Assembly: GCA_021202155.1 (NCBI GenBank)
Contig: JAJQDP010000024.1
Span: 37,848-101,847 of the forward strand
Direction of reading: 5' to 3'
Source: Oscillospiraceae bacterium
GTDB taxonomy: Bacteria; Bacillota; Clostridia; Oscillospirales; Ruminococcaceae
DNA length: 64,000 bases
Every line of letters starts with the position of its first letter. Position 1 is the stretch's first letter. Positions 36,572-44,911 of this stretch are shown in pieces. Under the pieces are notes generated by a model. It ran no database searches, was not told the DNA's origin, and saw only the letters and a list, made by a program, of their open reading frames with translations. Made by a program: the position numbers and the translations under genes.

Positions 36572-37403
36572 CTTTTTCGCACTCCAGAAAGTAAAAGCCG
36601 GCGAAGCTTGCGGCTGTGAATATCACAAATTCTGTCAGGATTATTCCGAGAGATATGCCGCCGGCGGTCTGAATCGGTCTTAAAAAAGTAATCGGGCTGA
36701 ATTGAGATAACGAGAATAGCGAGAGGACATAGTCCAATACTTCAAAAACGATAAAGCTACCGGTGACGGCTAAGAACGCTGAACGGGTGAACATGCTCGA
36801 AAGAAGCGTGAAGCTCGCCATACAGCCGCACCAGAGCATGTCAATCAGGATGTAGAGGAACGTGTACACCATCGGGTGAGTGTAGAAGAGCACTCCAAAC
36901 ATGTCTCCCGACTGCACATAGTAGTTCTGGGTGACTGCCTCAGGAGTGAGAATCGGGAAGACGAGCATGGTGAGAAGTAAGCTTGACAGGAGGATTACTC
37001 CACTGACAAGAAAGCCGCTGAAAAAAGATGCTATGTACTTTGCCATGAAGCAGTCCCTGCGGTCGATTCTCACAAGAAGATTCTTGAGGTAGCCGGTCTT
37101 CTTGTCCTTGCAATAGGTCGATGCATAAGGAAACGCCGCGATTATCGGAAAGAGAAGATAAAGAAGTATCGGCGGAAGAGCATCATATTCGAGCTCAATA
37201 CAGGAATTGAAGACCGTTTTCGGGTAGTGAAGATAGCCGGAAACTTTGTCACCGTATAAAGCATATTCCTCCGCAAAGCGCACCGATTCCGAAACCTCAT
37301 GCACAAACAGCCAAACAACCAGTGCAAGACCTATGGCAAGAGCTATATACAGTTCTTTTGATGAGAATAGCCTGCGAAGCTCTAATCTTAGTGTCACTTT
37401 CAT
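36561..37403 (-). CDS. ABC transporter permease (module 1, first permease)
   Basis: A 280-aa membrane protein with an N-terminal helix at about residues 17-38, an extracellular loop, and five further helices. Segment TYCKDKKTGYLKNLLVRIDRR resembles the cytoplasmic coupling region of ABC-2 type permeases. GGAGGAG precedes the ATG, and the ATG overlaps the lipoprotein stop (ATGA). It probably forms a heterodimer with the next permease. Confidence 0.78.
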   Translation of the reverse strand: MKVTLRLELRRLFSSKELYIALAIGLALVVWLFVHEVSESVRFAEEYALYGDKVSGYLHYPKTVFNSCIELEYDALPPILLYLLFPIIAAFPYASTYCKDKKTGYLKNLLVRIDRRDCFMAKYIASFFSGFLVSGVILLSSLLLTMLVFPILTPEAVTQNYYVQSGDMFGVLFYTHPMVYTFLYILIDMLWCGCMASFTLLSSMFTRSAFLAVTGSFIVFEVLDYVLSLFSLSQFSPITFLRPIQTAGGISLGIILTEFVIFTAASFAGFYFLECEKDVF

Positions 37404-38026
37404 GAAAGCTCCTCCAAGCTGTTGGCGAGCTTGATGAGCGGGTTTGTATAGTCGCCGTCATCGCCGAAATCGGTGAATGCCGCTCCGAGGGCAATATACT
37501 TGGCGTCTTCGAGCCCCGATTTCGCCATGAGATAGCCTATTGTCACGGTTTTGTCTTCATTTGCAGTAATGTTTACGGTCATAGCATTGTGTACATCATC
37601 GGGAGCGGCTGAGTCGCTGATGTAGCTCGGTTCCTTGAAGTCATAGTTCTTGCTCGATTTTCCGTAGCAGAGCCAGAAGCATGACAGGCTAAGAGAGTCG
37701 ATGGTTTCGGGGCTGTTGAGGGTGACTTCGACTGACACGAAAACGTAGCCGTCGGCGAGAGTTCCGTCATCGGAAAGTGCAGAGTACCAGTCGTTGATTC
37801 TGCCCGTATCAGAAACGGAGGCTATCTTCCCTTCTTCAACGTTTACTGAGTTCACAGTGCAATCGACATAAAAGACGCTGTCGGTTCCTGCCACATAGTA
37901 CGGGATGGAATAGGACGAATCGTTGGAGCTTGCTTTGCTTTCAGAAAACATCATATCATCCGAGCCGCAACCGACGAGGAAAATTGCGAGGACAAGTGAA
38001 ATAGTAAGAGCTAATATTCTTTTCAT
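37400..38026 (-). CDS. Lipoprotein of ABC module 1, DUF5027-like
   Basis: A 208-aa lipoprotein with signal MKRILALTISLVLAIFLVGC and lipobox LVGC (residues 17-20). The extracellular part, with GYVFVSVEVTLNSPETI and VTIGYLMAK, resembles DUF5027-type proteins (from memory, not searched). The start at 38026 has AAGGA 8 nt upstream; the ATG at 38032 is too close. As first gene of the module, it may capture a peptide before it reaches the membrane, as LanI/NisI-type immunity lipoproteins do (analogy only). Confidence 0.72.
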   Translation of the reverse strand: MKRILALTISLVLAIFLVGCGSDDMMFSESKASSNDSSYSIPYYVAGTDSVFYVDCTVNSVNVEEGKIASVSDTGRINDWYSALSDDGTLADGYVFVSVEVTLNSPETIDSLSLSCFWLCYGKSSKNYDFKEPSYISDSAAPDDVHNAMTVNITANEDKTVTIGYLMAKSGLEDAKYIALGAAFTDFGDDGDYTNPLIKLANSLEELS

Positions 38027-38045
38027 AATCATGTTCCTTTCAGGC

Positions 38046-38072
38046 TTGATACTTAAAGTTTACACCCCGCAT
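38046..38072. repeat. 27-bp direct repeat, copy 1
   Basis: TTGATAC, 3 bp, then AAGTTTACACCCCGCAT. It matches 41144-41170 at 24 or more of 27 positions in the same orientation, about 20 bp upstream of the module 1 lipoprotein start. In copy 2 the sequence includes the -10 box (TAAACT on the minus strand), so copy 1 probably does the same for module 1. Confidence 0.8.
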
Positions 38073-38192
38073 AATGACAGCTAAATAAAGCTTGCCCCAA
38101 GGCAGCCTGAGTTTTCATAAAAAGGCTGACATAATTCAGGATGGATGATAGTGGGTATCGGCACGACGTTTATCATTACACTCTAAAAAATC

Positions 38193-38867
38193 TCAGACGG
38201 AAAAATATTGCGCCCTGATTTCCTCTGTGAATGGGACGATGCCTCCGTCGCAGATGAAGTAAATCTTGTCACAGAGCTTCTCCAGATACTGGTGCTGATG
38301 GCTGGTCAGCAGGATCGTTTTCCCCTGGCCTTTCAGCCGTTCCAGAATCTGTGTGACTTCCCGGTTTGCCTCAAAATCCAGAGCATTGTATGGTTCATCC
38401 AGAATCACAATGCTCTGGTTTTCCATAATAGCCTGTGCAATGCCCAGCTTTTGCCTCATTCCCATGGAGTATTTTCGCACCGGTATCTTGTCTGCATCGT
38501 CCAGCCCGACAGAACGAATAGTTTCCCGAATCGTTTCGTCATCCACGATATTCCGTATCTGCGCCAGCATTTTCAGGTTCTGGAACCCGGAAAGATACCA
38601 GATAAAGCCGGTTTCATTGATGAGAATTCCCACGTCCTTGGGAAAATCCTCTCCTCCACTGCCCAGCAGTTCACCATTGACCTTGACTTCTCCGTTGTCT
38701 GGCGTGAGCAGTCCCACCATCAGTTGGAACAGCACGGATTTTCCGACACCGTTGCGCCCCGCAAACCCGATGCACTCACCTTCGTTGATGTTCAAATTCA
38801 CATTACGATAGACTTCTTTGCTCCCAAAGCGTTTGCTGACATTTTTCAATTCTATAATCGGATTCAT
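38193..38867 (-). CDS. ABC transporter ATPase (module 2)
   Basis: A 224-aa ATPase with Walker A GRNGVGKSV, signature YSMGMRQKLGIAQAIM, Walker B IVILDEPYNALDF and switch TSHQHQY, again of the immunity/BcrA type. GGAGG precedes the ATG. It is the last gene of the leftward set that begins at 41104. Codon use is strikingly CTG- and CGG-rich, whereas neighbouring genes prefer CTT/CTC and AGA, which suggests a different origin. The region between it and module 1 (about 120 bp) holds only a weak hairpin. Confidence 0.9.
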   Translation of the reverse strand: MNPIIELKNVSKRFGSKEVYRNVNLNINEGECIGFAGRNGVGKSVLFQLMVGLLTPDNGEVKVNGELLGSGGEDFPKDVGILINETGFIWYLSGFQNLKMLAQIRNIVDDETIRETIRSVGLDDADKIPVRKYSMGMRQKLGIAQAIMENQSIVILDEPYNALDFEANREVTQILERLKGQGKTILLTSHQHQYLEKLCDKIYFICDGGIVPFTEEIRAQYFSV

Positions 38868-38898
38868 CGCTTTTTCCTCCTTGTAACATTAAATAATT

Positions 38899-40347
38899 TC
38901 AAAACTGTAAAAGCCGATATGCCGTTGAGATACCAAATGGGTACCAGCGGAATGGAATCAGAAGCCCTATCCCATAGCCGAGGAACGGAAGAAAGAAGGA
39001 CAGAACCGTATTTCCGGACAGTCTATACAGGGCAAGAGACAGCTCATATAGTAACAACAGCTCCGGCAGTTTAAGCAATGCGGCAACGAGAAGAGCGGCG
39101 ATAAAGCCTGCCTCCGTCACGCCGAAATAACTGCAATATTCTGCCGCCAATTCTGCCCCGTAGCCATACAGGAAGTACAAAACCGCCATCGTGCCTGTCA
39201 ACAGTACCGCATAACAGAGCCAATAGCGCATGATAAATCTTCGGCATCCCCTGTCGGTCAGGGTGCGCCACTTCCGAAAACTGCCGGTGCGGAGCAATGC
39301 CGCATCGTTTTTCCTCTCCCTTTCCGCCTGCCAGAACACGCTGATCTGTATCAGCGGTAAAGCAAACCATGCAAGCGTATACAAAAGCTCAATCAGGTTG
39401 ACGTTCTCTGCGGAGCAGCCTTTCAACAGTGACCATGCAAAGTCAACGACACTGCCGGCAGAAGAAAGCTGCGGAAATACCCCAAGAGCAATCAGCAGTA
39501 TCAGGTAAAGCGGTACAAGCCCCTTTCTCGGTGCAGGAGAAAAATAGACGGAGCGATTTGTCCCGCCATTTCTTCGTATTTTGCGGGGCAGGTCGTTTGC
39601 TCCTGCCAAAATAAGTGTCACCATTGCAACCAGATTGACAGTGGCAGCTATCGGTGAGACAAGCAACAACGCATGATGAAGGATATAGTAATTGTTGACA
39701 AAAAGGAATTCCAATGGCGACTCATCAAAATGCGATACAAACCCGGCGATAGCACTCACGATGACAAGAACGCAGGCTGTCAGCATTCCCTTGCTTCCCC
39801 CGAATCCACTGGCAAGAAAAATCACAGCATAGATGAACAGACTGCCCAACCACAAGTATACAGCCGCACAGACCAGTGCCGTCACAGGGCTTCCAAAATA
39901 TTGCCGGTAGCCAACCAGAAGTTCCAGATTGTTGTCATAATAGCCTGACGACTCACTCACCGTAAAAGTGTTGATCGATGTCAGGGTGAAAGAACCGATA
40001 ATGGCGGCAATCAGGATATGAATAGCAATCAGCAGTGCAAGTCTGACTGCGGCAACGGTGAGTTTTGCGAAATTGTAGCGGGAAAAAGAGCCGTATCGTA
40101 TAATCTCAGAATCAGAATGATTTCGCATCTCCTTTCCGGTCACAAACACCAGAAAGAACAGCCATCCATAAATCAGATAATAGTGGTCTGCCAGCGAATA
40201 CAAGACAAATTCAGACAGAGACAGCCCGGCTGATTGCGCCATCGTCAGATTGCTGATACTCATAACCGTGAACACCGATAAGATGATAAGATATGCGAAT
40301 ATGTCATCCTTTTTCAATAATTTGCTTATTATGAGCTTTAACCTCAT
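38899..40347 (-). CDS. ABC transporter permease-like membrane protein (module 2, large)
   Basis: A 482-aa protein with around twelve hydrophobic segments and no recognisable catalytic motif. Its sequence RYGSFSRYNFAKLTVAAVR resembles the cytoplasmic loop of ABC-2 type permeases, so I read it as a double-length permease. GGAGGGAG precedes the ATG, and the first 44 nt overlap the upstream permease gene. The gene has the same CTG-rich codon use as the rest of module 2. Confidence 0.7.
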   Translation of the reverse strand: MRLKLIISKLLKKDDIFAYLIILSVFTVMSISNLTMAQSAGLSLSEFVLYSLADHYYLIYGWLFFLVFVTGKEMRNHSDSEIIRYGSFSRYNFAKLTVAAVRLALLIAIHILIAAIIGSFTLTSINTFTVSESSGYYDNNLELLVGYRQYFGSPVTALVCAAVYLWLGSLFIYAVIFLASGFGGSKGMLTACVLVIVSAIAGFVSHFDESPLEFLFVNNYYILHHALLLVSPIAATVNLVAMVTLILAGANDLPRKIRRNGGTNRSVYFSPAPRKGLVPLYLILLIALGVFPQLSSAGSVVDFAWSLLKGCSAENVNLIELLYTLAWFALPLIQISVFWQAERERKNDAALLRTGSFRKWRTLTDRGCRRFIMRYWLCYAVLLTGTMAVLYFLYGYGAELAAEYCSYFGVTEAGFIAALLVAALLKLPELLLLYELSLALYRLSGNTVLSFFLPFLGYGIGLLIPFRWYPFGISTAYRLLQF

Positions 40348-41104
40348 ATCGGTTCTTCTCCCTCCTGTTTAGTGCCAGTACAATCACAGTTGCGATGATG
40401 ACGAATGAAATCGTTCCGGCAAAGTAGTTATAAATGTGCATACTGTCGGGACTGAGCCGGTTCAACTGGATCGACGTGACAATGCTGTATTCAGAAATCT
40501 GAAGCAGAGATGTAATCAGATTTTCCGCCACAAAATACACAAAGGGTGCGACGCTTGCGATAAAAACATTTTCCGCATAGAGGGCTAAGCCGTATCCGAA
40601 CAGGGTGAACAATCCTGCATTGAACCCTTTCCACAGGCACCATCCAAAGCCGAAGAACACGGGTTGGGAGACCATCAATTCGCCAAACACATAGCTTTCC
40701 AATCTGGAATGATAGCCGGAAGTCGTTTCAAACGGAATGATGTATTCTGAGAACAGAAGCCCGCAAAAATAGACAATAGCAATTCCCGCCACGCAGAGCA
40801 GGAAGCCTGCCGCCATATGATATGCCACATATCGTTTACGAGACATCCTCGTGCCGGAATAATGCAGAAATCCATCTGACTTTTTGTAATACAGAGTAAA
40901 AGAAAACGGCAGAGAGGCTAATAGAGGCAAAAAGAAGTCCAGCGGCCCACAGCCGTAAATCCAAATCTGAATCCTGTGTTCTATCGCCGTATTTCCCGCA
41001 ATCACCAAACAAGAGACGATAAGGGCAATCAGCGCAACGACAAATGCTGCCAACGCGGGGAATAACTGCTCTTTCATAAGAATTTTCAATAATCTAAGCT
41101 TCAT
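40304..41104 (-). CDS. ABC transporter permease (module 2, first gene)
   Basis: A 266-aa membrane protein with about six helices, beginning MKLRLLKILMKEQLFPALAA. The loop FTLYYKKSDGFLHYSGTRMS resembles ABC-2-type permease coupling loops. I start at 41104 because AGGAGG lies 8 nt upstream; an in-frame ATG at 41179 would lie in front of the promoter -10 region. The module has no lipoprotein of its own. It is transcribed from the promoter at 41155-41184. Confidence 0.75.
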   Translation of the reverse strand: MKLRLLKILMKEQLFPALAAFVVALIALIVSCLVIAGNTAIEHRIQIWIYGCGPLDFFLPLLASLPFSFTLYYKKSDGFLHYSGTRMSRKRYVAYHMAAGFLLCVAGIAIVYFCGLLFSEYIIPFETTSGYHSRLESYVFGELMVSQPVFFGFGWCLWKGFNAGLFTLFGYGLALYAENVFIASVAPFVYFVAENLITSLLQISEYSIVTSIQLNRLSPDSMHIYNYFAGTISFVIIATVIVLALNRREKNRYEVKAHNKQIIEKG

Positions 41105-41143
41105 AGGTCTGCCTCCTGTGCCATGAAACACTATCCGTTCGTT

Positions 41144-41170
41144 TTGATACGTCAAGTTTACACCCCGCAT
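41144..41170. repeat. 27-bp direct repeat, copy 2
   Basis: TTGATAC, 3 bp, AAGTTTACACCCCGCAT, same orientation as 38046-38072. Its minus strand contains the TAAACT -10 box (41160-41155) of the module 2 promoter. Confidence 0.8.
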
Positions 41171-41184
41171 TTCCTGCAAGTCAA
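41155..41184 (-). promoter_or_regulatory. Promoter of ABC module 2
   Basis: On the minus strand, TTGACT (41184-41179) and TAAACT (41160-41155) are 18 bp apart. The operator at 41190-41226 ends 5 bp upstream of the -35 box. Confidence 0.6.
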
Positions 41185-41189
41185 TAAAT

Positions 41190-41226
41190 ATTAAGAAATC
41201 TTAATCTAATCTTAATAGTTCTTAAT
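41190..41226. promoter_or_regulatory. Response-regulator-type operator, site A
   Basis: Contains CTTAAT at 41200, 41211 and 41221 (spacing 11 and 10 bp) plus an inverted ATTAAG at 41190-41195, making a palindrome around AAAT. Positions 41190-41216 match the site at 61925-61951 at 26 of 27 positions. Direct repeats one helical turn apart are what OmpR/PhoB-family regulators bind (family knowledge). Confidence 0.65.
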
Positions 41227-41236
41227 AATTGGGCAT

Positions 41237-41269
41237 AAAAAGACCCGCCACGATGATGGTCGTGACGGG
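41237..41269 (-). terminator. Terminator of the murF-ddl-amidohydrolase operon
   Basis: On the minus strand, CCCGTCACGA and TCGTGGCGGG (one T-G pair) form a 10-bp stem (plus positions 41244-41269), followed by TCTTTTT. It lies just behind the amidohydrolase gene. Confidence 0.85.
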
Positions 41270-41275
41270 AGATTT

Positions 41276-42103
41276 TTATAGTCCTAAGATGTCTGAGATG
41301 TTTCCATAGGCTATCTTTTCGATTTCAGTGTCCGTGAAGTCCATTTGATTGAGGATTTCGCAGTAGGTTTCATAGATGTTTTCTGGCTCTACGCGATAGA
41401 CTTGCGGATAGTCTGTGGCGAAAATCAGACGATCTGCACCGAATTCACGGAGAATGCGGTTGGAGGTCTTGATTCCGTAGATACGAACGAGCTCAGGAAG
41501 GTAGGTTGAAATGTCGACATATTCATTGCCCTCAAGGGCATCCTGCCAACGTGAGCCGCCCATGTGGGAAATTATTATGGTTCCGTCCGGGAAGATTCTT
41601 GAGATGTTGTGAATCCTGGCAGGAGAACACAGGTCAAAGTCAGTTCCTCCGAATGGGTATGAGTGAATCATTATCGGGATTTTCAGATCGCATGCCGTCC
41701 TTATCACCGGAATCATTTCAAGAGAATCAACCGGTATTCCGAGGTTTGATGGATGGAGCTTCAAACCCTTTAAGCCATATTCATTGACAGCCTGTTCCAG
41801 AAAATCCGGTGCCGTGTCATAGAAATATCCACCTGCCGGAAGAACATCTGCAAATGAAATAAATCTGCCATCAGAGGAACTCATCATATCCGCAAGCCAT
41901 TGGTTTGTCTTACTGCAATCGGAATTATAGGTTGCAGCCTCGTTTATCGGAACAAGTACGGCTTTTTCAACATTGTATTCGTCCATGAGGCGGATATATT
42001 CTTCACGTTCTGCGTGTTTCCAGACTCCTTCAATCCAAGCAAGGGTTTCTTCGGGAACGAGGTGAACATGCGCATCGATTTTCTTGACGGTTTTCCAGTC
42101 CAA
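41276..42103 (-). CDS. Amidohydrolase_2-family metal-dependent hydrolase
   Basis: A TIM-barrel hydrolase of 275 aa with the metal motif DAHVHLVPEE, then IPIMIHSYPFGG, TIIISHMGGSR and LIFATDYPQ, which supply the further His and Asp ligands. The family includes decarboxylases and lactonases; the substrate is unknown. The start is a TTG with AAGGAGGA 7 nt upstream. It follows ddl by 15 nt and is the last gene before the terminator. Confidence 0.85.
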   Translation of the reverse strand: MDWKTVKKIDAHVHLVPEETLAWIEGVWKHAEREEYIRLMDEYNVEKAVLVPINEAATYNSDCSKTNQWLADMMSSSDGRFISFADVLPAGGYFYDTAPDFLEQAVNEYGLKGLKLHPSNLGIPVDSLEMIPVIRTACDLKIPIMIHSYPFGGTDFDLCSPARIHNISRIFPDGTIIISHMGGSRWQDALEGNEYVDISTYLPELVRIYGIKTSNRILREFGADRLIFATDYPQVYRVEPENIYETYCEILNQMDFTDTEIEKIAYGNISDILGL

Positions 42104-42118
42104 GTCGGATTCCTCCTT

Positions 42119-43306
42119 TTATGCTTTTCCACCTTTGATGCCCTTGGTGCCACCGAGGTGGACGCCGCTTAAGACGTTCGTGTCGAAAGTATAGGTGATG
42201 CTTTGCTGTTCGCGGTAGCGTTTGAGGGAGAGGGAGATCATTCTCTCCAAAAGAACTGCGTACTTGACACCCTTCGGCTCCCAGAGATAGAAGGAAAGTG
42301 AGCCGGGGATGGTGTTGATTTCGTTTAGGTAGACCATGCCGGAGTCGTTATCAATCATGAAGTCGATTCTGGCGACGCCGTTACAGCCAAGAGCCTTGAA
42401 CGCCTTGACCGCATACTCCTGAATGATGGTGGTGCTTTCCTGGGAAATGTCCGCGGGGATTATCCGCTTGGTGCTCGCCATGCCCTTTGAGGACTTCGAG
42501 CCACTCATGTACTTGTCGTTGAAGCTAAGGATTTCGTCGGCACTTACCGGTCTTTCACAGACGGAGGCTTCGGCTTCGCGGTCGTCTCCAAAGACTGCGC
42601 AGTTGACCTCGGTGAGATTGGTTATTGCCCGCTCTACAAGGATCTTCTTTGAGTACCGGAAGGCGTCAGAGAGTGCCGCTTCAAGCTTTTCGCGCGAATC
42701 TGCCTTTGAGATGCCGATGCTTGAGCCGAGATTCAGAGGCTTGACAATGACGGGATAGTCGAACTTCTTCTCGATTGAGAGCATGACGAGGTTCGGATTC
42801 TCGTCGAATTCGTCCGAATAGCAGAGCATACAGTCAAGAACAGGGATTCCATTATCCTTGAAGACACACTTCATGGCGTATTTGTCCATGCCAAGAGCGG
42901 ACGAAAGAACGTCACAGCCGACATACGGGAGTCCGAGCATATTGAGATACCCGGCAAGTGTTCCATCCTCGACGTTGGTGCCATGGACTATCGGGAAAGC
43001 TATGTCGACATAGTCAACAAACGGCTTCTGAAAAAGCTTTGTTTCTACCCTGTGGAGCTCTACCCTGTCACCAACTTTAGCGAATGTGACGCGGTAGCTC
43101 TCCGAAAGAAGCTTCTTAATGTCCTTATAGGCTTCAATGTCCGCCTCATGCTCGCCGGTGTACATTTCGCCGTTTTTGGCTATGTAGACAGGGATGATGT
43201 CATACTTATCCTTGTCAAGATATGAGTAAGCCTGAAGCGCGGAGATAATTGAAATCTCATGCTCGGTGCTTCTGCCTCCGAATAAGAGTGCGAGTTTTAT
43301 TTTCAT
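42119..43306 (-). CDS. ddl: D-alanine--D-alanine ligase
   Basis: Ddl (395 aa) joins two D-Ala for the peptidoglycan stem. It is an ATP-grasp enzyme: LFGGRSTEHEISIISA at the N-terminus, YPVIVKPLNLGSSIGISKA (ATP-binding), NDKYMSGSKSSKGMASTKR (omega loop) and RIDFMIDNDSGMVYLNEINT (Mg2+ ligands). It is longer than E. coli Ddl (about 306 aa), mostly through a C-terminal extension after KRYREQQS. I start at 43306, with AAGGAAGG upstream, not at 43357. It follows murF by 22 nt; MurF uses its product. Confidence 0.95.
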   Translation of the reverse strand: MKIKLALLFGGRSTEHEISIISALQAYSYLDKDKYDIIPVYIAKNGEMYTGEHEADIEAYKDIKKLLSESYRVTFAKVGDRVELHRVETKLFQKPFVDYVDIAFPIVHGTNVEDGTLAGYLNMLGLPYVGCDVLSSALGMDKYAMKCVFKDNGIPVLDCMLCYSDEFDENPNLVMLSIEKKFDYPVIVKPLNLGSSIGISKADSREKLEAALSDAFRYSKKILVERAITNLTEVNCAVFGDDREAEASVCERPVSADEILSFNDKYMSGSKSSKGMASTKRIIPADISQESTTIIQEYAVKAFKALGCNGVARIDFMIDNDSGMVYLNEINTIPGSLSFYLWEPKGVKYAVLLERMISLSLKRYREQQSITYTFDTNVLSGVHLGGTKGIKGGKA

Positions 43307-43328
43307 ATATTGGTCTTCCTTCCTTATA

Positions 43329-44891
43329 TCAATAGTTGTCGGGCAGGTCGTTTTCAAGTAGTATTATCTTACGTTTTCCGTCAGTTGTCAAGGAGTAAAC
43401 TGCTCCCATAGCCTGATTTAACGATTCCGAAACTTTAATTTTATCCTCAGGGTAGCCGGCTTCTGTGAGTCCGTCGTGGATGGGCTTGGTCTGAGCTGAC
43501 CCGACGAGGGCAACGAAATCGCATACTGCGGCGGCTTCTGTGCCGAATTCTTTATTCAAATCATACTGCTTCGAGCCAAGCTCTATCATTCCGGGAGTTA
43601 CAAGAATCTTCATGCCATCGGTCATGGAAAGAGCTTCAAGAGCCGCCCTTGCGCCGGAGGGGTTAGAGTTGTAGGCATCGTCGATTACGGTATAGTCGCC
43701 CTTGTTGATGAGCTGTAAACGGTGAGGAACGCTTTCAAGCTTTCTTACCGGTGCTCTGAGCTCTTCAAGCGAGATTCCGAGGCTATTCGCAACTGCTATC
43801 GCTCCGCAGATATTTATAACATTATGCCTGCCTATGAGAGGAGTGTGATATTCGCAGCTCCTGCCGGAGGGAGAATGGACAGTAAATTCAGAGCCCTTCT
43901 CGGAGATGCTCAGGTCAGTTACATAGTAGCCGGAGCGGTCATCGATACCGTAGGAGATGTGGTCATACTCGGGCGCAAGCGACCGGATATTCTCGTTATC
44001 CATGTTCAGAAAGAGCATACCCTTGCCATTGACAGCGTCTGCAAGCTCGAACTTGGTCTTTTTGACGTTCTCAATCGAGCCGAAGCTCTCAAGGTGCATC
44101 TCACCTACTGAGGTTATGATTCCGTGAGTCGGGTGGACTATGTCGCAGATTTCCTTTATGTCGCCAACATTTTTTGCGCCCATCTCGCAGAGGAAGATGT
44201 CGTGGGTGGCACGGAGTGAGCCTCTGATAGTCTTGACGACTCCAAGGGGAGTATTGAAATTGCCGGGAGTTTTCAGGACGTTATACTTTACACTTAAGAG
44301 TGAATCGAGAAAGTACTTGACACTTGTTTTGCCGAAGCTTCCTGTAATTCCGATTACGGTTAAATTCGGGCAGTCAGCTAAAATTCTTTTCGCATCATTG
44401 ATATAGTGCTGGTTGATGGCGAGCTCCATCGGTCGGTTGATAAGGTTTGCCAAAAGTACCATCCACGGAACTAAGAATATCCAAAGTGCCATAAGAGGCA
44501 CGGAGATTTTCACAGGAATAGCCCACAAAAGAATTATTGGTATAAGATAAAGAATTGCAAGAGTCGTTATAAGCCTTTTGACACGGGCGGTATATTTCAG
44601 CGGGACTTTGTCCTTGCCTTTGGGAATGTCCGGGAGGGCTGTCAATAGAATCAATATTGCTGATAGTATGAGCGGAATCAGGGCATTTGTGCAGATTGCG
44701 CTAAGTGCGATTGCAATCACAAGAACTATCAGGTGCACCACCATATATGTCGAGGCATGAGAAAGAAGCCATTTCGCCTGAACTTTAGGCTTATAGGAAT
44801 TGAGCTGAAACATGTGGATGAAGTGGCGCGCCGAGAGACATGCCGCGAATAGATATGCTACGACGCTGAGTATCTTGATCAGGTTAATCAT
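43329..44891 (-). CDS. murF: Membrane-anchored MurF-like ligase
   Basis: MurF attaches D-Ala-D-Ala to UDP-MurNAc-tripeptide. The 520-aa protein has an unusual N-terminal part with five or so hydrophobic segments (to about residue 150), then the Mur ligase core with the ATP loop GITGSFGKTS (181-190), CEMGAKNVGDI, and DDAYNSNPSGARAALEAL. The usual MurF uracil-binding domain is replaced by the membrane part. GGAGG precedes the ATG. ddl lies immediately downstream, supporting the MurF role over other Mur ligases. Confidence 0.88.
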   Translation of the reverse strand: MINLIKILSVVAYLFAACLSARHFIHMFQLNSYKPKVQAKWLLSHASTYMVVHLIVLVIAIALSAICTNALIPLILSAILILLTALPDIPKGKDKVPLKYTARVKRLITTLAILYLIPIILLWAIPVKISVPLMALWIFLVPWMVLLANLINRPMELAINQHYINDAKRILADCPNLTVIGITGSFGKTSVKYFLDSLLSVKYNVLKTPGNFNTPLGVVKTIRGSLRATHDIFLCEMGAKNVGDIKEICDIVHPTHGIITSVGEMHLESFGSIENVKKTKFELADAVNGKGMLFLNMDNENIRSLAPEYDHISYGIDDRSGYYVTDLSISEKGSEFTVHSPSGRSCEYHTPLIGRHNVINICGAIAVANSLGISLEELRAPVRKLESVPHRLQLINKGDYTVIDDAYNSNPSGARAALEALSMTDGMKILVTPGMIELGSKQYDLNKEFGTEAAAVCDFVALVGSAQTKPIHDGLTEAGYPEDKIKVSESLNQAMGAVYSLTTDGKRKIILLENDLPDNY

Positions 44892-44911
44892 AGGCTATAA
44901 CCTCCGGTTTA

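Noticed and set aside
38073..38192. Terminator behind the module 2 ATPase
   Set aside because: Only weak hairpins (CTTG/CAAG, CAGCCT/AGGCTG) without a proper T-run are present.
41190..41226. Site A as a regulator of the amidohydrolase-ddl genes
   Set aside because: Those genes end just upstream at a terminator; the next gene in transcription order is ABC module 2.
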